From Limnohabitans sp. (GTDB lineage Bacteria; Bacteroidota; Bacteroidia; Flavobacteriales; Flavobacteriaceae): DNA of 45,364 nt. Shown one piece after another: positions 24,708 to 33,885 of the stretch. The notes beneath the pieces are model-generated. The model made no database searches and was not told the origin of the DNA. It worked only from the letters and a program-made list of their open reading frames with translations. The first letter of the stretch is position 1, and the number at the start of each line of letters is the position of its first letter. Location of the stretch: positions 1 to 45,364 of the forward strand of contig JASGCW010000029.1 of assembly GCA_030053945.1 (NCBI GenBank). The letters run 5' to 3'. A program made the translations under genes and the position numbers.

Positions 24708-25478
24708 TTATTTACTTGGTGTTGATACCACTAATCTTAAAGCACAAGTAAAAAACTCTTGTGTTCTAAAGTGACCGTATTTTTTATCCCAAGATCCATT
24801 TTCTAAATCTACTTTTAACCGATTAACAATCTCCTCTTGTTTCTCATCTGAAATAAATCCCCAAGCCGATTGTGATAATCTTACTTGTTTTTCTAAAAAT
24901 GCTTCAGGTCTTCCATAAAAAGCTTCTTGAAAACCATCTTTACAGTCTAAAGGAATAGGAATGGGAATCACTTCGCAATTTCCTCCTAAACTATTTGTAA
25001 TAAAATCTATAGTAGGATATCTTGTTTTTTCTACTTCGATAACTTCTGGAAAATATTCGGCATTCCAAAAATCGTTCAAATGCTCAGGATCAAAAGTCAT
25101 TATAATCACTTTATTTTTGGTAACTCGACGTAGTTCTTTTAATCCTTTATCAATATCAGGCCAATGATGTATAGTTACCATTGCCATCGTAGCATCGAAA
25201 GATTGATTGTCAAATGGAAGTGCATCTGCTTTTGCATTAATGGCTGGAACTTTATTGTTATTTATCCGTTGTTGGCGCATAACCGCTGAGGGTTCAACAG
25301 CAACGACATATTTATCAATAGGTTCATAAGAGCCTGCTCCTGCACCTACATTAAGAATAGTTTTAGCATTGGCTAATTATTTGTAAACATAATCCGCGAT
25401 TCGTTCATCTGTTTGTCTATGATTAGCATATTTACCACCAAATTTATCATAATTAAAAGCTGGATTTTCGATTTTCAT
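24708..25478 (-). pseudogene. Class I SAM-dependent methyltransferase interrupted by an in-frame TAA
   Basis: Read from the ATG at 25478 the frame gives MKIENPAFNYDKFGGKYANH..., then a TAA at codon 34 (25377-25379), after which the same frame continues with LANAKTILNVGAGAGSYEPID (SAM motif I), ADALPFDNQSFDATMAMVTIHHW and EFFTCALRLV to 24708. Nothing else is disturbed: no frameshift and no lost segment over 257 codons. A G-to-T change of an AAA-GAA to AAA-TAA would explain it. The part starting at ATG 25280 could still be made but would lack the SAM-binding glycine motif. It sits 21 bases after araC-like 25500-26387. It is either a recent pseudogene or a base-call error. Confidence 0.85.
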
Positions 25479-25499
25479 TATAGTATTTGTATTGATATC

Positions 25500-26387
25500 T
25501 TATTTAGAAAGTGAATCTTTATACTGTTGTGGTGAAATTCCCAAATTATTTTTAAAAAAACGTGTAAAATAAGCTGGGTCATCGTAACCTAATTCAAAAG
25601 CAATTTCTTTTATACTTAACGTATTGTGATACAAATATCGTTTAGCTTCTAGAATAATTCTATCAGATATAATTTGACCAGCCGTTTTGTTTGAATATTT
25701 TTTTGCAATGGTGTTCAAATGACGTGTGTTGGTTTTCAATATTGCTGCATATTCATTAACACTATGTAAGGATTTAAAATTTTTCTCTATAGCTATCTTA
25801 TATTTTCGAAATAATTCAAACCCAATATCTGGTGTGAAGTTATAAGTATTTTGCAAATGCTTTAATCTGGTGATATTTGTAATTAATATTTTCAAGAAAG
25901 AAGAAAGAATTTGTTGTTGTCCTATTTCGGAGGTGTTGAATTCGACTGTAATTTGGTAAAATAAATCTTCAAACACTTTATATTGAGATGCTGTTAATGG
26001 AATTACGGGGAAAGCATCTATAGCATCAAATAATAAGTTATCTACAAGATATTCATCGATTTCTTTTTGATTTTGGAATAATTCAGGTAAGAATTTAATC
26101 ACAAAACCCTCCCCTTTTTCTTCTTGCTCAATCTTATGAACTTGACCAGGAGATAAAAGAAAAAGTACCGATCCACTATAATCGAATTTTTGACCATCAA
26201 TAAAATGAATTCCTTTACCTTTTTTTAACCAAATAATTTCGTAATGATTATGTCTATGATTTTCTTGAAACTCATTGATTGTGCAGCTTTCAATATCGAA
26301 ACTCGATACTTTAAAATAATCTATCGTATTTTCTTTACAAAACTGATTTAAACTGTTTACAGGAATTGCTGGTTCTATTTTAGACAT
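25500..26387 (-). CDS. AraC-family transcriptional regulator
   Basis: 295 residues. The N-terminal half is a cupin-like sensor (NHRHNHYEIIWLKKGKGIHFIDGQKF, then FLLSPGQVHKIE). The C-terminal 100 residues form the double helix-turn-helix, ending with the standard SIKEIAFELGYDDPAYFTRFF and KNNLGISPQQYKD. It is the first gene of a minus-strand run of redox and small-molecule enzymes, so local control of that cluster is likely; the inducer is unknown. Upstream lies the terminator of the tRNA-Ser gene. Confidence 0.93.
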   Translation of the reverse strand: MSKIEPAIPVNSLNQFCKENTIDYFKVSSFDIESCTINEFQENHRHNHYEIIWLKKGKGIHFIDGQKFDYSGSVLFLLSPGQVHKIEQEEKGEGFVIKFLPELFQNQKEIDEYLVDNLLFDAIDAFPVIPLTASQYKVFEDLFYQITVEFNTSEIGQQQILSSFLKILITNITRLKHLQNTYNFTPDIGFELFRKYKIAIEKNFKSLHSVNEYAAILKTNTRHLNTIAKKYSNKTAGQIISDRIILEAKRYLYHNTLSIKEIAFELGYDDPAYFTRFFKNNLGISPQQYKDSLSK

Positions 26388-26488
26388 AACTACAATTTAG
26401 TAAACAAATTTAAAAAATCAAACCAATCAGTTGGTTGGATAAAAAGACATTTTTCTTGGATAAAATTGATTACAAGATTGCAAAAAAA

Positions 26489-26511
26489 AACCTTCATCAA
26501 TGATGAAGGTT
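26489..26511 (-). terminator. Terminator of the tRNA-Ser transcript
   Basis: AACCTTCATCA (26489-26499) is exactly complementary to TGATGAAGGTT (26501-26511). On the minus strand the hairpin is followed by a run of nine T residues. It stands 20 bases beyond the 3' end of the tRNA. Confidence 0.85.
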
Positions 26512-26530
26512 TAATTTGAGCCGTGCTCTG

Positions 26531-26615
26531 CGGAGAAAGAGGGATTCGAACCCCCGGACCTGTTACAGTCAACAGTTTTCAAGACTGCCGCATTCGACCA
26601 CTCTGCCATTTCTCC
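26531..26615 (-). tRNA. tRNA-Ser (anticodon UGA)
   Basis: 85 bases on the minus strand. The acceptor GGAGAAA (26609-26615) pairs with TTTCTCC (26532-26538), with G as discriminator at 26531. The anticodon TGA occupies 26579-26581 in the loop context CTTGAAA. A long variable arm is present, as in all tRNA-Ser, and the T arm has GGTTCGAATCC. CCA is not encoded, which is common in this phylum. It reads UCA and other UCN codons. Confidence 0.96.
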
Positions 26616-26764
26616 AGTATGTATCGCTTTACTTCCGTATTGCGAGTGCAAATATAGCACTGTTTTTTGTTTCTGCAAGCGTTTTTTAAAGAAAAAATAA
26701 AATTTATTTTCAATTTATTTTTAACTTATTCATTCCGTTGAAATTAGAAATAAATATTTTTTTT

Positions 26765-27898
26765 CTAATAACTTACATATTCGACAATTTCAAGCCCATA
26801 ACCTATCATACCAACACGTTTTCCAACTTCAGTATTTGATATTAATCGGATTTTAGATATATCTAAATCGTGTAAAATCTGTGCCCCAATTCCAAAATCT
26901 TTACTATCGATAACAATTTTTGGTGCTTTCATTTCACCTTGCTGTTGTAAAGCTTTTAATTCAGTAATACGATTTAGCAAACTTACTGATTGCATATCTT
27001 GGTTGACAAATATTACTGCTCCTTGACCTTGCTCATTGATTAGCTTGAACATATCATCTAATTGCTTATCCACATTATTTGTAAGTGTCCCTAGCAAATC
27101 ATTATTAACCTGAGAAGAATGAATACGAGTCAAAACAGAATCGCCTAAATTCCAAGTACCTTTTGTTAATGCAATATGTATTTGTTTGTTGGTAATTTGC
27201 TCGTAAGCTCTAAATCTAAAAGCTCCAAATCGTGTTTGAAGTTCAAAATCTTCTTTCTTCACAATTAAACTATCATGTTGCATCCTATAAGCAACAAGAG
27301 CTTCAATTGAAACCAATTTTAGGTCAAACTTTTTAGCAACTTCAACTAATTGAGGTAAACGAGCCATTGTTCCGTCTTCGTTCATAATTTCGACGATAAC
27401 ACCCGCTGGTTTAAATCCAGCTAATCTAGCAAAATCTATAGCTGCTTCCGTATGTCCTGTTCGACGTAAAACACCGCCTTTTTTTGCAATTAATGGAAAA
27501 ATATGTCCGGGACGAGCTAAATCGAATGGTTTTGTGTTTGGATCGACTAATGCTTGAATGGTTTTTGCTCTATCTGCAGCCGAAATACCAGTGGTTACTC
27601 CGTGTCCTTTTAAATCTACAGAAACAGTAAAGGCTGTCTCCATATGATCTGTATTGTTCGTAACCATTGCATTAAGTCCTAACTCCCTACAACGACTTTC
27701 TGTGAGTGGTGCGCAAATAAGACCACGACCGTGAGTAGCCATAAAATTTACCATTTCTGGGGTGATTTTTTCAGCGGCTGCAAGAAAATCGCCTTCATTT
27801 TCACGATCTTCATCATCTACAACAATGATTACTTTTCCTTGTCTTATATCTTCAATTGCTTCTTCAATTGTATTAAGTTTAATGGTACTCAAATCCAT
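26765..27898 (-). CDS. ribB: 3,4-dihydroxy-2-butanone 4-phosphate synthase with degenerate GTP cyclohydrolase II domain
   Basis: 377 residues, arranged like RibBA. The first 205 residues are a complete DHBP synthase: VDDEDRENEGDFL, THGRGLICAPL, GISAADRAKTI and HTEAAIDFARLAG hold its metal and substrate residues. It makes the four-carbon precursor of riboflavin from ribulose 5-phosphate. The second half aligns with GTP cyclohydrolase II but lacks the zinc cysteines: where GDxxxSxRCDCGxQ is expected it has NNDLLGTLTNNVDKQL, and the EGRGIGL motif is replaced by MQSVSLLNRI. That half is therefore not expected to open GTP. Translation is closely coupled to the permease gene upstream. Confidence 0.92.
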   Translation of the reverse strand: MDLSTIKLNTIEEAIEDIRQGKVIIVVDDEDRENEGDFLAAAEKITPEMVNFMATHGRGLICAPLTESRCRELGLNAMVTNNTDHMETAFTVSVDLKGHGVTTGISAADRAKTIQALVDPNTKPFDLARPGHIFPLIAKKGGVLRRTGHTEAAIDFARLAGFKPAGVIVEIMNEDGTMARLPQLVEVAKKFDLKLVSIEALVAYRMQHDSLIVKKEDFELQTRFGAFRFRAYEQITNKQIHIALTKGTWNLGDSVLTRIHSSQVNNDLLGTLTNNVDKQLDDMFKLINEQGQGAVIFVNQDMQSVSLLNRITELKALQQQGEMKAPKIVIDSKDFGIGAQILHDLDISKIRLISNTEVGKRVGMIGYGLEIVEYVSY

Positions 27899-27900
27899 CT

Positions 27901-29340
27901 TTATTCTTCTTTATTTAATTTTGAAATTTTTGCATATAAAATTCTGAAAGGTTCTGTAAGCCAATCAAAATTAATCCCGCCATTATCTTCTACCGCTACT
28001 TTTGTCAAATAAATTGCTAATGGTAAAAGCACTAATGTAGAAGTCCAATTACCAAAAAATGGCGAAATTTCCCCTTCAGATGCCATCCTGCGCGTAAATG
28101 AATTAATAAAATGAAAGGAAATAAAAATTACCATTGCAAAAACTATAGGCAATCCTAATCCTCCTTTTCTAATAATTGCACCTAGAGGAGCGCCAATAAA
28201 AAACATTAATATACTTGCCAAACCAATTACAAACTTATCGTAAATACATAGCCAATGCTCATTAATATCTTTTCTGCGAGCCATAAGCATCAAATTATTC
28301 ATATCTATATTTTGCACAGAACTGTTAACATCACTTAAAGCTATTTCTAAAACTTTTGATTTTTCATCATTGGTGTTAAACAATTTGAGTAAATCAACAA
28401 CTTTTGTTTTTTTAGGCAATAAAGAATCGATAACATATCCATTTTGAAATCCAAATCTATTATACATATTATCCGAAACTGAAATTACTTCCTTATTATA
28501 TGCTGTTGAAACCGAATCTAAAGAGTACTTTAATTCCGATAAACTCAACATATATGAAGCCGAAATGGGCGTAGCATTTTCATCTGTTTTATTCAATTTA
28601 GACAAATCAATATTGATATTATATGTTCTAAAATTTGCTTTTGCGAAAGGAACTTTATCTCGATCTTGAAAATTTTTCGGAGTTACATCTTCATAATAAT
28701 AACCATCTTTCAAAACCAATTGCAATAAATTTGACTCTTCACTACTAATCAAAACTCCATTTTTAGCTTTGATAACTGTTTTGGCTCCTTCACCTGAAGG
28801 AGATTTTTTATGTATTGTTACTCCTTCAAGAAATTCTCCTTTCTCGCCTGTTTTTTTATTAACTTTTATATTTATATCACCTATAGTACTAAACTGATTT
28901 TCTGCAATAGCTAAGGCAGGTTTAACTTGAGCTAAATTTTTTCGGAAATTTGTAAATTTATATTCGGCATAAGGAATTACATTATTGGCGAAAAAGAAAG
29001 CACATAAGGAAAGTAAAACAATAAAAAAAGAAAGCATTTTTAAAGTTCTTTGAAATGAAATTCCTGCTGATTTCATTGCTGCAAACTCATAATTTTCAGC
29101 CAAATCTCCAAAAGTCATAATGGATGACAGTAAAACTGTCAACGGCAAAACCATCGGAACTAATTTTGGTGATGCAAAGGCTAAAAATTTAAAAATCATT
29201 ACTATATCTAAATCTTTACCTGCAAGTTCAGATATAAATAACCATACCGTTTGAAGTATGAATATAAAAAACAAGATTACAAATACCGAAGTAAATGTAA
29301 TCAAATACGTTTTAAGTAAATATCTATCTATTATTTTCAT
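27901..29340 (-). CDS. LptF/LptG-family permease (YjgP/YjgQ)
   Basis: 479 residues from the ATG at 29340; a TTG just before it is unlikely to be used. Three membrane helices stand at the front (LITFTSVFVILFFIFILQTVW, then around residues 50-80 and 100-120) and three at the end (around 360-440). A large periplasmic beta-jellyroll lies between, the standard layout. LptF and LptG form the inner-membrane channel that, with LptB, extracts LPS and passes it to LptC/A. Bacteroidota often have one such gene here next to lolA-like and ftsK genes. The choice between F and G cannot be made by eye. Ten bases separate it from the lolA-like gene. Confidence 0.92.
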   Translation of the reverse strand: MKIIDRYLLKTYLITFTSVFVILFFIFILQTVWLFISELAGKDLDIVMIFKFLAFASPKLVPMVLPLTVLLSSIMTFGDLAENYEFAAMKSAGISFQRTLKMLSFFIVLLSLCAFFFANNVIPYAEYKFTNFRKNLAQVKPALAIAENQFSTIGDINIKVNKKTGEKGEFLEGVTIHKKSPSGEGAKTVIKAKNGVLISSEESNLLQLVLKDGYYYEDVTPKNFQDRDKVPFAKANFRTYNINIDLSKLNKTDENATPISASYMLSLSELKYSLDSVSTAYNKEVISVSDNMYNRFGFQNGYVIDSLLPKKTKVVDLLKLFNTNDEKSKVLEIALSDVNSSVQNIDMNNLMLMARRKDINEHWLCIYDKFVIGLASILMFFIGAPLGAIIRKGGLGLPIVFAMVIFISFHFINSFTRRMASEGEISPFFGNWTSTLVLLPLAIYLTKVAVEDNGGINFDWLTEPFRILYAKISKLNKEE

Positions 29341-29349
29341 CAAATTTCT

Positions 29350-29991
29350 TTAATCCAAATTATTGATATAATAATTAGGGTATTTCGATTTCACAAAAAT
29401 AAACTGATTTTTTGGCAATACAGAATTTGTTTTGAAAGAATTAACGGTCAGCGTTGTCACTGTCCCTTTTTTATTTGTTGTAATAGTATTATAAACTTGG
29501 TTTGTTTTTATATCGACTCCAACTAAAATTTGCTTACGTTCATCTTTAGGATTTAAAGGTATAAGTTTAATATACTGTATTTTTTTTCCTCTTACTTTTT
29601 GACTAATATCCCAAGCATATTTAAACCCTTTAGTAAAGAAAGTCAACATCTTTTCTGGTGTATCATTATCTTCTTCATTTTTTCCAACTGGTGCAATTGT
29701 TACTTCTTCGTCTTCTTTAGAAATAGTATATATTTTTTTTCCATCGCACATTTTAGTCACATTCATAAAATTCAAAACATACTGATTACCTTGAAGTACA
29801 GCAGTACCTTTACTATCTTGATTGATGTTTTCTTTAGAATTATTTAAACTATATTTAAACTTAATTTGAATATTCTTATACGACTTTACTTTTGCATAAA
29901 CTTTATCTAATAAGTCCTTTGCTTTATCAGCATCCTGAGCATTTATGGTTATTGAAAACAATAGGACTGTTAATGCAAGAATTTTTTTCAT
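29350..29991 (-). CDS. lolA: LolA-family outer membrane lipoprotein carrier
   Basis: 213 residues with a signal peptide (MKKILALTVLLFSITINAQ), so periplasmic. The LolA-type beta-fold is suggested by AKDLLDKVYAKVKSYKNIQIKFKY, GKKIYTISKEDEEVTI, a KYAWDIS loop and the closing segment with LPKNQFIFVKSKYP. LolA carries lipoproteins from the inner-membrane LolCDE to the outer membrane. Placement between ftsK and the LptF/G-like permease with spacings of 7 and 9 bases supports a cell-envelope operon. Confidence 0.85.
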   Translation of the reverse strand: MKKILALTVLLFSITINAQDADKAKDLLDKVYAKVKSYKNIQIKFKYSLNNSKENINQDSKGTAVLQGNQYVLNFMNVTKMCDGKKIYTISKEDEEVTIAPVGKNEEDNDTPEKMLTFFTKGFKYAWDISQKVRGKKIQYIKLIPLNPKDERKQILVGVDIKTNQVYNTITTNKKGTVTTLTVNSFKTNSVLPKNQFIFVKSKYPNYYINNLD

Positions 29992-29998
29992 TTTTTTA

Positions 29999-32503
29999 TT
30001 AATTATTATTCTGTTCGTTATTAAAAAATTGTTCTAAAGCAACTAAATCAGGAATATTTACCGATCTTGCTTTACTTCCTTCAAAAGGACCTACGATACC
30101 CGCTGCTTCTAATTGGTCTATCAAACGACCAGCTCTGTTATAACCCAACTTCAATTTTCGTTGAATTAAAGATGCAGAACCTTGTTGTGCTGTCACAATT
30201 ACTTCAGCCGCTTCTCTAAACAAAGAATCTCTTTCGGATATGTCCATATCAAGATTTATGCCACCTCCGTCTTCACCAACAAATTCTGGCAACATATAAG
30301 CAGTTGGATATGCTTTTTGAGCTCCAATAAACTCAGTTATTTTTTCAACCTCTGGAGTATCTACAAACGCACACTGCACACGTACTAAATCACTACCGTT
30401 AGTATATAGCAAATCTCCCCTACCTATTAGTTGGTCAGCACCTTGCTGATCTAAAATTGTTCTTGAATCTATTTTAGAAGTTACCCTAAAGGCTATACGA
30501 GCTGGGAAGTTTGCCTTGATAATACCAGTAATTACATTTACCGAAGGTCTTTGTGTAGCAATAATTAAATGAATCCCGATCGCACGAGCTAATTGAGCCA
30601 AACGGGCTATAGGCGTCTCAACTTCTTTCCCAGCTGTCATAATCAAATCGGCAAACTCATCGACTACTAAAACAATATATGGCAGAAAACGATGTCCAGC
30701 TTCAGGATTTAATTTTCGTTGTTTGAATTTCTCATTGTACTCTTTAATGTTTCTAACCATTGCATCTTTTAATAAAGAATAACGGTTATCCATTTCCACA
30801 CAAAGCGAGTTTAGAGTAGTAATTACTTTTGAATTATCTGTTATAATGGCGTCTTCTGTATCTGGAAGTTTTGCTAAATAATGTCTCTCAATTTTATTGA
30901 AAAGTGTTAATTCTACCTTTTTAGGGTCAACCAAAACAAATTTTACTTCAGCAGGATGCTTTTTATACAAAAGCGAAGTCAAAACTGCATTCAATCCAAC
31001 TGACTTCCCTTGTCCTGTAGCACCTGCCATCAATAAGTGAGGCATTTTAGCTAAATCCACAACAAAAGTTTCATTAGAAATAGTTTTTCCTAAAGCTATA
31101 GGCAATTCCATTTCGGCTTCTTGAAATTTAGCCGATGCAATAACTCCTTTCATAGGAACCATAGTAGGATTCTTATTAGGAACTTCAATACCTATCGTTC
31201 CTTTTCCAGGCATAGGCGCAATAATACGAATTCCTAATGCAGAAAGAGACAAAGCAATATCATCTTCTAAACTTTTTATTTTTGAAATACGAACACCTGC
31301 CTCTGGTACTATTTCATATAGTGTTACAGATGGACCTACAGTCGCTTTTATTTGAGCAATATCAATTTTATAATTGCGAAGTGTTTCAACAATTCTGTTT
31401 TTGTTTTCTTCTAATTCGGCTTGGTTTATAGTGATACCTCCAGTACCATAATCTTTCAATAAATCTATTGTAGGAAACTTATAATGAGAAAGCTCTAATG
31501 TAGGATCAAACTCTCCAAAATGCGATACTAATTTAGCTGCTAAGTTCTCCTCAATGATATCTTCTTCTTCAACTTTTTCAATTACTAGTTCATCAGAATG
31601 ATGATTCTCTTCTTTTTGAATTGGTTTATTTACATTTAAAGACAACTCAGAAGCAGTTCCAATTGTAGGCTTTAAAGCTTCTTTATTGATTTCAAATTGA
31701 GATTGAGATGGAATAGTTTTTAACGTTATTTCGCCTATCTCCTCTTCGTCTTCTTCAAAATCGTTTTTATTAGGTGTTGTTATCAAAGAATCCGATTTGT
31801 CTTCAAAAGTATCGACAGAGTCATTTACAGCAAATTCTTCCAAATTATAAGCAGATGATTCTGTAGTAGGTTTGATAACAGTATTCAAATCTTCTCTCAA
31901 ACCGCTTTTTGTTTTCTCAAAAGCATTTTTAATCTTATCAGGAGAAACTTTAATCTTAAAAATCAAATATATAACTACTCCGAAAAGTAATGTTAATAAT
32001 GTACCTACTTTACCTATATAATCTTGAAAAAACAGGTTCATTTCAAAACCTATAATACCTCCTAACTCAGGCAAAGACTGACTAAAAAATCCGAAAAGAA
32101 TAGATAAAATGATTATTACAAAAATATCCCAAAACCAAGTTTTTCTTAATTTAGAAACTGCTAAATCTAGAACTAAATAGGCTCCTGTTAAGAATAACAA
32201 TCTTACAAATAGAAATGAAGCTACTCCAAATCCTCTATAAATAAAGAAATCAGACAAGAAAGCTCCAAATTTCCCCAACCAATTTTGCACCTGTGCCTCA
32301 CGGTCTGTAAAATTACCTAGTTCACTTTGATCATATTTTCCATTTACAAAAAAAGAAATAAAAGATACGGCTAATGCTACTGATAGCAACACTAACAATA
32401 TCCCAAAAGTGATTTTTTGTTGGCGACTAAGTGAAAACTTACTTATCACAGAAGTTTTTTCAGATTCTAATTCGTTAGTTTCCTTCTTTTTAGATTTGGC
32501 CAT
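29999..32503 (-). CDS. ftsK: DNA translocase FtsK
   Basis: 834 residues. Four membrane helices occupy the first 185 residues, followed by an acidic linker (to about 330). Next comes the motor: Walker A GATGQGKSVG, Walker B YIVLVVDEFADL, and ATQRPSVNVITG. The C-terminal winged helix (gamma domain) reads SASLIQRKLKLGYNRAGRLIDQLE and would read chromosome polarity sequences. FtsK pumps chromosome termini through the closing septum and activates XerCD. Full-length and intact. It is transcribed after dgkA (42 bases away). Confidence 0.96.
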   Translation of the reverse strand: MAKSKKKETNELESEKTSVISKFSLSRQQKITFGILLVLLSVALAVSFISFFVNGKYDQSELGNFTDREAQVQNWLGKFGAFLSDFFIYRGFGVASFLFVRLLFLTGAYLVLDLAVSKLRKTWFWDIFVIIILSILFGFFSQSLPELGGIIGFEMNLFFQDYIGKVGTLLTLLFGVVIYLIFKIKVSPDKIKNAFEKTKSGLREDLNTVIKPTTESSAYNLEEFAVNDSVDTFEDKSDSLITTPNKNDFEEDEEEIGEITLKTIPSQSQFEINKEALKPTIGTASELSLNVNKPIQKEENHHSDELVIEKVEEEDIIEENLAAKLVSHFGEFDPTLELSHYKFPTIDLLKDYGTGGITINQAELEENKNRIVETLRNYKIDIAQIKATVGPSVTLYEIVPEAGVRISKIKSLEDDIALSLSALGIRIIAPMPGKGTIGIEVPNKNPTMVPMKGVIASAKFQEAEMELPIALGKTISNETFVVDLAKMPHLLMAGATGQGKSVGLNAVLTSLLYKKHPAEVKFVLVDPKKVELTLFNKIERHYLAKLPDTEDAIITDNSKVITTLNSLCVEMDNRYSLLKDAMVRNIKEYNEKFKQRKLNPEAGHRFLPYIVLVVDEFADLIMTAGKEVETPIARLAQLARAIGIHLIIATQRPSVNVITGIIKANFPARIAFRVTSKIDSRTILDQQGADQLIGRGDLLYTNGSDLVRVQCAFVDTPEVEKITEFIGAQKAYPTAYMLPEFVGEDGGGINLDMDISERDSLFREAAEVIVTAQQGSASLIQRKLKLGYNRAGRLIDQLEAAGIVGPFEGSKARSVNIPDLVALEQFFNNEQNNN

Positions 32504-32545
32504 TTTGAGTTATTACTTTTAAACAAAAATATATATTCTAACGAA

Positions 32546-32920
32546 TTAAACTAATTTTGGTATATAAATAAAACAACCTATCACAATAGCAGTAGTCGCA
32601 GCAAACATAACAGCTCCTGCGGCAATATCTTTTATGAATCCTATACGCTCATGAAAATCTGGATGAACAAAATCTGCTATTTTTTCTACTGCTGTATTTA
32701 AACCTTCAATACTAAGTACTAAACCAAAAGCAAAAATTTGAAACATCCATTCTTCTCTTGAAATACCAAAATAAAGACCCGCAATTGTCATAACCACAAC
32801 CAATGAAGATTGTACCATAACACTATGTTCGGTGGTAATTAGCTTTAATGCACCTTTAACAGCAAATCCAATACTTTTTAGTCTTCCTGTTAAAAAAGTT
32901 TCGTCTTTTTCAAATTTCAT
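32546..32920 (-). CDS. dgkA: Diacylglycerol kinase family protein
   Basis: 124 residues, three membrane helices, typical prokaryotic DgkA length. The catalytic region reads EGLNTAVEKIADFV, followed by KDIAAGAVMF. The enzyme phosphorylates diacylglycerol, or undecaprenol in some bacteria, at the inner membrane. The N-terminal GRLKSIGFAVKGAL and TEHSVMVQ blocks also fit. Its start overlaps the tpx stop by one base (TAATG), so the two are translationally coupled. Confidence 0.92.
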   Translation of the reverse strand: MKFEKDETFLTGRLKSIGFAVKGALKLITTEHSVMVQSSLVVVMTIAGLYFGISREEWMFQIFAFGLVLSIEGLNTAVEKIADFVHPDFHERIGFIKDIAAGAVMFAATTAIVIGCFIYIPKLV

Positions 32921-33417
32921 TATAAAACAGCTAAAGCAGATTCATAATTAGGCTCATCTACAATTTCAGAAACTTGTTCTGTATATTTTACTATTCCGTT
33001 TTCATCCAAAATGATTACAACTCGTGAATGTAATCCTGCTAAAGGGCCGTCTACAATTGTCAAACCATAATCATTACCAAAAGATGCGTCTTTAAAATCT
33101 GACAAATTCACTACATTTTCTAATCCTTCCGCTCCACAAAAACGATTTTGAGCAAATGGCAAATCACGAGAAATACACAACACTTTAGTATTCTCCAAAG
33201 TAGATGCTTTTTCGTTAAATTTTCTAACAGAAGTTGCACATGTCCCTGTATCTACACTAGGAAAAATATTTAAAACCAATCTACTTCCTTTAAAGTCAGC
33301 TAAAGATTTTACTGACAAATCTGTAGCTACTAATTTAAAATCTTTTGCTTCAGCTCCTACTTCAGGCAAATTTCCTACTGTATTTATTACGTTTCCTTTT
33401 AGAGTTATTTGTGACAT
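32920..33417 (-). CDS. tpx: Thiol peroxidase
   Basis: 165 residues from the ATG at 33417 (MSQITLKGNVINTVGNLP). The frame reaches further upstream via ATG 33426 and TTG 33444, but family alignment favours the internal ATG. The peroxidatic Cys is in SVDTGTCATSVRKF, and the resolving Cys is likely in LPFAQNRFCGAEG, as in other atypical 2-Cys Tpx. It reduces hydrogen and alkyl peroxides using thioredoxin. An exact TAnnTTTG box (TACTTTTG, minus strand 33442-33449) lies 25 bases upstream of the start, but no TTG stands at the right distance. It is the first gene of the dgkA-ftsK-lolA run and is divergent from arsR. Confidence 0.95.
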   Translation of the reverse strand: MSQITLKGNVINTVGNLPEVGAEAKDFKLVATDLSVKSLADFKGSRLVLNIFPSVDTGTCATSVRKFNEKASTLENTKVLCISRDLPFAQNRFCGAEGLENVVNLSDFKDASFGNDYGLTIVDGPLAGLHSRVVIILDENGIVKYTEQVSEIVDEPNYESALAVL

Positions 33418-33470
33418 TTTATTCATTTTATTGTTAGAGTCCAAAAGTAAGTATTTTTTAATTAAATTTT

Positions 33471-33519
33471 TTGTTAAAGTTAAGCAATCATAAATTTATT
33501 TATCGTAATATTGCAATAT
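33471..33519 (+). promoter_or_regulatory. Candidate arsR promoter and operator
   Basis: TTG (33471-33473) and TAAATTTA (33491-33498, 7 of 8 to TAnnTTTG if the last base is allowed to differ) are 17 bases apart. A perfect 12-base palindrome ATATTGCAATAT (33508-33519) lies at the likely transcript start, 15 bases before the arsR ATG. That position suits autorepression by the encoded ArsR protein. Confidence 0.5.
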
Positions 33520-33534
33520 ACAAATACAATAACT

Positions 33535-33858
33535 ATGGGAGCAACTAAATCTGATTATTTTACAGCAGAACAAAACGAACTAGCAACACTCTTTAAAGCG
33601 TTATCAAATCCTGCACGTGTTGCTATTATAGAATATCTGTTAAAAGTAGATTCATGTATTTGTGGTGACATTGTAAATGAATTACCACTAGCACAGCCCA
33701 CCATCTCACAGCATCTGAAAGAATTAAAAAACGCTGGACTCATAAAAGGCAATATCGAAGGAACCGCAATTTGTTATTGCATAAATCCTGAAGCAATTAA
33801 AAAGTTTGAGGATTATTTTTTTCTTATAAAAAAACAGTTACAAAGCAAATGTTGCTAA
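33535..33858 (+). CDS. arsR: ArsR-family metalloregulator
   Basis: 107 residues from the ATG at 33535; an earlier frame start at 33511 lies inside the palindromic operator and is unlikely. Winged-helix blocks: LATLFKALSNPARVAIIEYLL, then the recognition helix LPLAQPTISQHLKELKNAGLI. The metal site is likely Cys-x-Cys in DSCICGDIV, the same place as the ELCVCDL site of classical ArsR, possibly helped by the C-terminal Cys pair. It should release DNA on binding As(III) or Sb(III). The downstream genes fit arsenic stress. Confidence 0.93.
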   Translation: MGATKSDYFTAEQNELATLFKALSNPARVAIIEYLLKVDSCICGDIVNELPLAQPTISQHLKELKNAGLIKGNIEGTAICYCINPEAIKKFEDYFFLIKKQLQSKCC

Positions 33859-33885
33859 TCATAAATAACTTTAAATCTATATACT

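Noticed and set aside
25377..25379. Recoding of TAA (stop read-through or selenocysteine-like use) in the methyltransferase
   Set aside because: TAA is not used for selenocysteine, no recoding structure is visible, and GAA at this place would be a normal codon; nonsense mutation or base error is simpler.
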